Shown here piece after piece: positions 57,122 through 64,000 of a DNA stretch of 64,000 bases. Source of the DNA: Heterotrichella gracilis (lineage: Eukaryota; Sar; Xanthophyceae; Tribonematales; Xanthonemataceae); assembly GCA_032358255.1 (NCBI GenBank), contig JAULBX010006665.1, positions 1 to 64,000 of the forward strand, in the 5' to 3' direction. Numbering within the stretch: position 1 is the first letter of the stretch; each line of letters opens with the position of its first letter. The notes below the pieces were generated by a model. That model saw nothing but the letters and a program-made list of their open reading frames with translations. It was not told the DNA's origin and did no database searches. Both the position numbers and the translations under genes were made by a program.

Positions 57122-58839
57122 ATGGAGCCTCCTGTCATGGGCACCCTGCACCCTGCAGTGGAGGTATCAGGAAGACACATCCACGACCTGCCTGATGGCG
57201 CCCTGGCACAGGTACTGTTCCTGCCTCTCTCTGGCAGAAACACAATGTGCATGCATCTTGCGCATATATGCCTGACAGTGCTGCAGGGTGTGCTGCACAG
57301 GTCTGCATCCCTTCGGTGTTGTTCCTGGCTTGCAAAGCGGTCTGATGCTCAGTCTACTGCAAAAACGTCGCTGTTGGACAGTTGTGCATACCTTTCAAGG
57401 CAATGCGTTCCACCCATGACCCACCCATGGTCTACACACCCGCAGGTGCTCCTGTGTCTTCCGCTGCGCATGCGTGCACATGCCACCACCGTGTGCCAGC
57501 GCTGGCACACCCTGCTCAACTGCCAGGGCGTGCTGTGGGAGCGGGTCAACACACGGGGACCAGATGGCCAGGCGCTGGACCCCGGGCTGTTCAAGCACCT
57601 GCGCTACACAAGGGAATTGGACCATGAAGAATCGAGCCACACCAACAGGGGTGCGACACGGGCCATGCAGATGTTGAGGTCGATGACACCTGCACGTGCG
57701 CAAGGGTTGAGTCTGGCACTGTTGGATGTATCGGACACACCAACCCTGGAGTGGTGCAAATCCTTCCTTAGGGAGTGTGGGCGCCTGCACCGGCTGGAGG
57801 TCTTGCGCTTACGCACGTGGTCATTCAGGAAGGGCCCTGGAATGGATGGGGATCACGCCACAAGATATGAACGCATGGGCACTGTCACTGCATACCTCAG
57901 CCACCTGACAGCGCTCACCAGCCTTTCTTTGCGGTTCACCAACTGGAACCTTGATGACCAGGGCAGGGCCACAGTTCCCTTCCCGTTGCCTCTCCTGCCC
58001 TCTGTGGTCGACGCTGAATTTTATGTGGAGGAGTCACATGACGGCAACCCCTTCCATGTCTCGGCCCGCCTTCCCCTCAGCAGTCTGCCCCAGCTGCGCA
58101 GCTTGTTGCTAGGAGTGGATGGTGGCTCAGAGTACACACTGGACCTGCGGCCTGCCACTGCGCTGACCGCTTTTGAGCTCCAATGCAGCAAATGTGCAAG
58201 GCTGAAGCTGCCGCAGGGGTCCTGGTGGCCCACGAGCCTGGAGAAGTTTGCCCTCCAAGCAGGGAAACACTTGTTGCTCCAAGCCAAGCAAACGCCTGAG
58301 ACGGGCAGGATGGATTGGACGCGCTTCAAGCTGCCGCCCGTGCGCACCATGGGCATTGTCACTGTGCCGGCCACCATGTCCCAGCTGATGGCTGGCCTGC
58401 CAACCACGCTCCAGGCGCTGAGTGTGAGAATCGTGCGGTACCAGCGCATGGATGCTGACAGGGGTTTCAGCCCGAGGCTCCCAGCCTTGCCAAGCTCACC
58501 TCTCTATCCGCACAGTTTGACGTAGCCTGCAAGGATTGGTTGACCCTCACCGCCCCCCTCCACCCTCATATGTGCCTCCGCGCCTCCAAGCGGCTGCCCT
58601 TGCGCGTGGTTGGGCAGGGGTGGGAGATAGCGGTGAAGGGCAGCAGCGTTCAGGTGGTGGATGGGCAGGGGGGGCGCGTGAAGATGGATGAGCTGGCAGG
58701 GCAGCAGGTGGAGGCGCTATTTGCTGCGCTGGCGGTGGGGGATGATAGCGGCAGGCTAGCTGCCTTGCGGTGGGTGCAGGGCCATGTGCGCCGTGCAGTT
58801 GTTGGGGACAGTGGGCAAGCACGTACTGGCGGCGGGTGA
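57122..58839 (+). CDS. F-box protein with LRR-like region; apparent frameshift
   Basis: F-box proteins bring substrates to SCF ubiquitin ligases through SKP1. Exon 1 (57122-57211) and exon 2 (from 57446) join in phase to give the F-box: IHDLPDGALAQVLLCLPLRM, then VCQRWHTLLNCQGVLWERV. The remainder has Leu-spaced segments resembling irregular leucine-rich repeats (HRLEVLRLRTWSF, LTALTSLSLRFTNWNL, LPQLRSLLLGVDG, PTTLQALSVRIVRY). In this frame a stop falls at 58523-58525 after an unconvincing tail. Shifting frame at the GGGG at 58461-58464 gives SLAKLTSLSAQFDVACKDWL and continues, protein-like, to 58839. I describe this as a probable one-base frameshift or sequence error. A Sec-type or transmembrane signal is absent. 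Confidence 0.72.
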
Positions 58840-60151
58840 TCGCGTTCAGCTGGCAATGTGGCAGGGGAGGCGTGTCAGGATGGAGCAGCTGGGGAGGCGC
58901 CATGGGAGGCGCTACAGGCGGGGCAGGTGGATGAGCAAGAAGGCTAACTGCGGTGGTTTCTGGGCCATGACAAGGTGTGTAGGATTTGCGTCACGCCAAA
59001 CCAGGCCAGAATTTCTTACTATTCTGTAAGCACAAGGAAAGCGCCACCCAGTGTGACATTGTTGAGTCAAGCGACAGGGCAAGGCTCCTTAAAACAGTGC
59101 AACACAAGCCATGTCGATAGCATTAGCAATAGGATAGCACATGGGTCAAGCAGTGTCAGAATTTGATGTTCCTAGGATGTTACCAGGCTGGTAATATTTA
59201 TTTGTTGTATGGGCAGTTCTGTGGCGTGTTCTGCTGGACCAGGTGGCAATGACTCATTAATCATAATATCAGATATTATACGAGTCACTTGACGTCAACG
59301 GTACCGAGTCAGACTGAGTGTGAAATTGACCGTCCAGGATAGTCATCAATTTCAGAGTGCAGCAGCACATTGTCCCTTATTGTATGTAATTGGACTAAGA
59401 AGTGATTTGTGCAAAAGTTTTCAAACGTGAAGTTAATCAAAGCGCTGCGTTCACAGCATTGCTTGCCAAGTGAGGTGATTTAATCATTGTGTTACACTTC
59501 CGTGCACTTGAAATTGTCAAGTTGGAACGCTGAAGCCTGGCTGCATGCAGTGAGTGGCGCTAGCCGGTAAAGGGCTGCACACTGTGTCACTGACAGCTGA
59601 CAGCCTGCTGAGCTGAGGCTCGAAAAACTTCAAAGAATTGTCACACAGTAACTGTTTGAGCACTGTTGAAAGCAAGCTGGCTCAGCCAGAGGTAGCCTAG
59701 TAAGCTTATCAGGTTGAAAGAGGATCAATTGTTCTCGTTGAGATTGTCAACTAGGAATATCTGCGTGACAAGTGTGGTCAGTGAGCGGCCCCTGGGGTAC
59801 TGCACGGTGTCACGCTTCTGAAAATGGCCGCAAAATTCCAGTGCACCCAAACCACACTGTGGTTTAACGCTATGAAATCCTAGTCATTCAATCACATCTG
59901 ATTGTCAACCCTTTTGCACCCAAGACATGGCCAGTGGTATATTGCATTGCCAAGCTCCTATAGCTGCACGCTAGCTAGCAGCGCCTGTGTCGGCATCCAT
60001 GGTTCATGATGCCGCAGATGTGGCTTCTGCCACGATTCTTGTGCTGTCCGCCTGACCACACTCCGGTCCGCCTGGCGACATGTATGGCACACCTATGTGG
60101 GCCCACTCTTGCTGATCTGACCAACATGCCAACCCCATTTGCCAGCCGGGG
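58840..60151. other. Intergenic, convergent F-box / SEN2
   Basis: About 1.3 kb, AT-richer than the genes, with no convincing coding frame. The first 100 bp could hold further diverged coding sequence of the F-box gene in another frame. Confidence 0.5.
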
Positions 60152-62616
60152 TCACGTGCGGTTGGCCTGCGGCACCCAGCGCGACACCTGGCGCTCTTCC
60201 ACCTGAGCACGTAACACAGCCACGGGGATCACATAAATGTTCACGTATGCACTAGATGGCGTATACTTTGACCTGGGGAGGCAATGTTGTCCCGTCGGCG
60301 TACACCATTGACATGCACAAACCGAAATGCACTTGCAACCTGCGCTGCATTACTATGAAGAGATGGCTGGCCACACATGCGGTGGATACTTCAGTGGCAC
60401 CTCACAACAATGGCATTACAAGGGGGAGGGCGGGGTGAGGGGGTGGGAAGGCAGCTTACCGTCAGGCTGTGCACGCATGCGGGGGTGGAGGTGTCCAGCC
60501 CCTCTGGCTGGTGCAGGTAGGTCAGCAGCAGGCGCTTGCCAACCTGGCAGGGGAGGGGGGAGAGGGGAGGTCGTGGCCAGGGGGGGGCACATGCACTGCC
60601 ACGTGGTGCAAGGCAAGGGTTGCGCATGCGTGCATGGCGGCGTGCGGCAGGTGCGTGGGCAATGTAGGATTGCTCTGGGAATTGTGGGAGTTGTGAAATC
60701 TACATTTCCTATTCGGCAGCCGCAGGCGCTTGCCAACGTGGTGAAGATGGGAAGCACGCAGCATGAGGCAAGGGATGTGCAGGCAAATATGTTTAGGGTT
60801 TAGGGTTTAGGATTTAGGGGTTAGCAGCAGGTGCCGTACATGGGCAGGAGCAGTGGCATGATCAAACTGTTTTAAAAACATGCTTGAACATGTTTTACCA
60901 TCCGGGTGCGCGTTGTACTGTCAGTGCGCGCCCAAACCCACAGCAAGGCACCCTACCTGGCTGGCCAGTCGATTGCTGACCTCCACGTTGTTCCACGCCA
61001 CTGTGTGCTGCGCTGCAAGGGGGATGATGAACACGCAGTACTCGGAGTGCATGATCGAGGGGTGCTTCTGGTACAGCACGTAGTGTGCACCGTACTGAAT
61101 GCCAGACCGAGGGATCCATCCCTGCAGGCAGACACACCAAAGAGTTTAGGTTAACATGCTTTTAAAACAGCACGGAGTGTGCGCCATTGCGCACCCCGCC
61201 ATATTGAATTCCACAGGAATAATCCCTGCAGGCAGGAGCACCAAGGGGTACTGATTGCATTGGATTGTCACATGGTAGAAGTTCCAGGACAGGGTTGGTT
61301 GCCGCAAGGCATGTAGGACTGCTAATCTGGCTGCACTGCTGGAATGCATGTAAGCGTATAATTGCCACCATATCCTCCGTTCATTCTGTCATCCTGTTCA
61401 TCCTGTTCATTCTGATGCTAGCAGCAGACGTGCTCCTGGAGACGCATCCACCAGAACACAATTAAACGGGAGGTTTGATCCAAGCAACGCACCTTGGATC
61501 GGTAGTGCAGGTAGCAGGCATAGGAGTGAAGGAAGCTTGGATCGCCAGCCATGCAGAGCTCCCACAGCTCCTGCAATGCACAGGTCATTCAGCCCAGCAA
61601 TCTAGAAATTTTGGCAGTAACGAATTGCGCATCTGTCACTGTATTGAGCATCAGGCTATAGGGCTTTTTCCCCATGCCTTAATATTGGGTTGTAAATAAC
61701 GGAACAGGGCTACAAAGTTATATGCAGGGTTTTCCAATCCCCCACCATACCTGTGCATCCACCTCGTGCCAGCCGCCCTCACCCCCCCGCCCCACAGCCA
61801 GTGCATGCACCACGTGGCACAGGAAAAAGGCCTCCTCGAGGCTCAGGCGGATGGATTTCAGCGCAAGCTGCGCATCACCACCACCACCACTACCACCACC
61901 ACCGCCGTTCAACTGATGCTGATGCTGATGCTGGTGCTGCGCTTGTTGCTGGTGGTGTAAGGGTGGCACCTCCCCCGGGATCCCGCCTTGGCCATCATGC
62001 ATAGCAGCATGGCTGGTCCTGTGCACTTCCGAAGTGCTTTCCCCCCCTGGTGCCACTGCTGGTACATCCCCCACCGTTGCTGCACCCTCCCCTGCACTTC
62101 TGGCCCCCCCTTCTGTCATTGCTGACCCTTCTCCCAAAGTTGCCCCACCCTGCCCTGCAGTGCGTTCTTCCCTTTGTGGCGCAGCAGGTACCTCCCCTAC
62201 TGCCGCCGCACCCTGCCCTTCATGGCATTCCCCCCCATGTGTGGATGTCAGCATATCCCCCGCTGTGGCCCCAGCCTGCCCTCCCCCCATGGTCGCCGCC
62301 ACCTGGCCAGCATTGCGCTCCCCCCCTTGCACTGTGCCCAGCACCAGGTCATCCAACAGCTGCGCAAGGGGGAAAGCAAACCCTACGTTAGGGTACATCT
62401 CTGAAACGGCAAGCTCGAACCCTAAGCAAGGGTCCCCAGCTGAACTACAACGTGCACCGAATCTCACTGGAACCCTAGCTAAGGGTACTCTCCATGAACA
62501 GCTGTGCAAGGGGGGACACAACCCCATACCTGTGCAGCGCCTGGCGGCAGCGCCAGCCACACCGCCCTGTCTGCCAATAATCCCTTAAGGCCCAGCTGCT
62601 GGACCTCCTGGTACAC
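60152..62616 (-). CDS. SEN2: tRNA-splicing endonuclease catalytic subunit SEN2 (5' end unresolved)
   Basis: Cuts the 5' splice site of intron-containing pre-tRNAs within the four-subunit SEN complex. Six phase-0 exons are resolved: 62616-62530, 62359-61751, 61570-61493, 61121-60957, 60543-60460, 60202-60152 (357 residues). Further 5' exons are missing from the model. Family features: LALKSIRLSLEEAFFLCHVV; ELWELCMAGDPSFLHSYACY; the catalytic domain PRSGIQYGAHYVLYQKHPSI then MHSEYCVFII. Tyr (in QYG), His (in MHSEY) and Lys (in VGKRLLL) form the expected triad. The short last exon codes VEERQVSRWVPQANRT, the family end. Exon 62359-61751 carries an insertion of about 120 residues of imperfect repeats (AGQGAATVGEVPA-like), then HQHQHQHQ and a Gly run, before the EEAFFL block. 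Confidence 0.88.
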
Positions 62617-63732
62617 CTGCAGGCGGGAAACAACGTCACGCGTTGAAAACCCTAAACCCTACACCTCAACAGCTGCCAAACCTCCTGCTGCGCGCCTGTA
62701 AACGACAACAACACTGCACAGCACGCGCAGCACCCGGCGGGCTTGTAGATCCAACAGGCTTGCTTGAGCTGTTTGTCCAACGTGGCTGGCTAACGTGCAC
62801 TGCTGGTGCCTGGTGGGCACGCACACACCCGTGACGCAAGGCCAGGCACATAGTCTGGGTTGTGGCGTAGTTCAGCCTGATGGGCACGATGCTGTTGCAC
62901 GCTACTTGCTGAATAATAAGGTGCCACTCTCGACGTGGTATACAAATACAAGGGTACTAGACGGGTATGTCATGGTGTGCTATACAAGTTTGGATAGCAG
63001 TATTTGCAGGCGAAGCCTTGGGAGCAGCGTACAGTTGACTGGCCACGTGTTGGTTTGGCCCGCTTGCCTCGCTTCCAATTCTTCCCCATCAGCTGCTATT
63101 GGCTATCGCTGTAGTTACTGCAGGCCACCAGCGCTCCAGCTCTCGCCCAGTTTGTACTGTCAGTCAAAGACCAAAGCTTCTACACCACCGACGGTATCAA
63201 CCCACTTATAATTAATAGAGCTTGAGCCATCACGACGTCTACATGTCAGTAACACACTCGCGATACATCCTGTGTGTCGGAGACATGCATGCATATGCCA
63301 CCATGTGCATCCGACCACCTTGCAAGATGCCACCTAAACGAGGCGATGCACTGCCTATATCCAACGCGCAGCTTCACTGAGTACTACACAACTCATTTAT
63401 GTCCAGTATCGCAGTTTCCACAGGGTATCAACTATTGAAGTGTCGGTGTTTGCTGGATAAATAGCACAACACTAGCACCTATCGATATTTGAGCTTATAA
63501 AACACCTTCACTTCGAAGGTCAATGCAAACCCACAACGAGTTTATTAGTTCCAGAGTGAGTTATACTTGGCCTGGGAACCTGAGCTTTGCTTCTCGATAC
63601 AGCAAAAACGTTCAAACAAGTGGGGTGACCCTTCATCGATCATGATGGCTGTACTCAGGACCAAGTGGAGGAAAAAACGTCAGCTTCGAACCACGTCTGA
63701 TGCTTTTTTCGTCTAAATAACGCTTTTGAACA
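62617..63732. other. Divergent region; probable missing SEN2 5' exon(s)
   Basis: No exon could be assigned with confidence. Sequence near 62655-62700 looks like a copy of the start of the exon at 62616 (CAGCAGGAGGT..GGCAGCTG), flanked by AAACCCTAAACCCTA. The right half is upstream of the transportin-like start at 63733. Confidence 0.45.
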
Positions 63733-63933
63733 ATGTCGGCCGCTCAGCAGCTCCTAGAGGCGGTCAATGCCCTCTACCACCACCCAGATGGGAAGGTCAA
63801 GGACCAAGCAAACAAGTGGCTGGAGGAGTGGCAGCACACCACGGAAGCGTGGCAAATATCGGACTCGGTCCTGCACAGCAACAGCGTATCTATGGAGGCG
63901 CAGTACTTTTGTGCACAGACCCTCAGAACCAAG
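63733..63933 (+). CDS. Transportin-3 / MOS14-like importin, first exon, cut by window edge
   Basis: Importin-beta-family receptors of this type carry SR splicing factors into the nucleus. Only the first exon is in view: ATG 63733, donor after ACCAAG at 63933, 67 residues, phase 0. The sequence AAQQLLEAVNALYHHPDGK, KDQANKWLEEWQHTTEAWQI and the end EAQYFCAQTLRTK match the first HEAT repeats of the TNPO3 group (LYHHPD; A..WL; AW; FC.QTL..K). The gene continues past the right edge. Importin-13 is the nearest alternative. Confidence 0.85.
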
Positions 63934-64000
63934 GTGGGTGCATATGGCATGCATATACCATTGGCATGCATAGCAACCCTCCACCACATCCTTTCAGAGC

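Overview
The window is nuclear DNA of a photosynthetic green alga (chlorophyte). The evidence is a nucleus-encoded PsbW precursor, a two-domain chloroplast chaperonin CPN20, a plant-type PDX3 fusion, plant-type telomere motifs (TTTAGGG/CCCTAAA) scattered through introns, and GC-rich genes cut into many short exons with canonical GT-AG borders. I saw no rRNA, tRNA, CRISPR array, intact transposon or prokaryotic operon. The lineage below green alga cannot be fixed from the sequence alone.

Layout. 0.9-2.3 kb (-): unrecognised gene. 4.5-7.3 kb (-): 3-hydroxyisobutyrate dehydrogenase. 8.4-10.6 kb (-): METTL18-type protein-histidine methyltransferase. 11.0-12.2 kb (+): short repeat-like protein of unknown role. 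13.0-15.7 kb (+): TSSC4-like spliceosome factor. 16.4-17.0 kb (+): PsbW. 19.1-23.4 kb (-): PRPP synthetase. 24.7-25.7 kb (+): intronless eIF2-alpha. 27.7-28.3 kb (+): intronless ribosomal protein eS7. 29.6-32.0 kb (-): CPN20. 33.0-37.1 kb (-): PDX3. 38.6-41.3 kb (+): Sec14-like protein. 42.6-47.2 kb (-): GT61 glycosyltransferase. 48.0-56.0 kb (+): 15-exon secreted cysteine-rich protein with no family I recognise. 57.1-58.8 kb (+): F-box protein with an apparent frameshift. 60.2-62.6 kb (-): tRNA-splicing endonuclease subunit SEN2. 63.7 kb to the edge (+): start of a transportin-3-like importin. These are independent housekeeping and lineage genes, not a pathway cluster. Exon borders were set by eye from splice signals, phase continuity and protein similarity.

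The most striking pattern is that the multi-exon genes are littered with short (about 30-100 bp) diverged tandem copies of their own exons. Most copies carry an exon border with its splice signal and lie in the adjacent intron or just past the stop codon. Many introns also hold telomere-like tracts. The two intronless genes show neither feature. Most copies are decayed, but two copies of a Sec14 exon end differ from the source and from each other only by synonymous changes. This looks like a record of tandem duplication at exon-intron junctions, a process proposed to create introns and alternative exons. Two long foldback hairpins are further candidates for follow-up.
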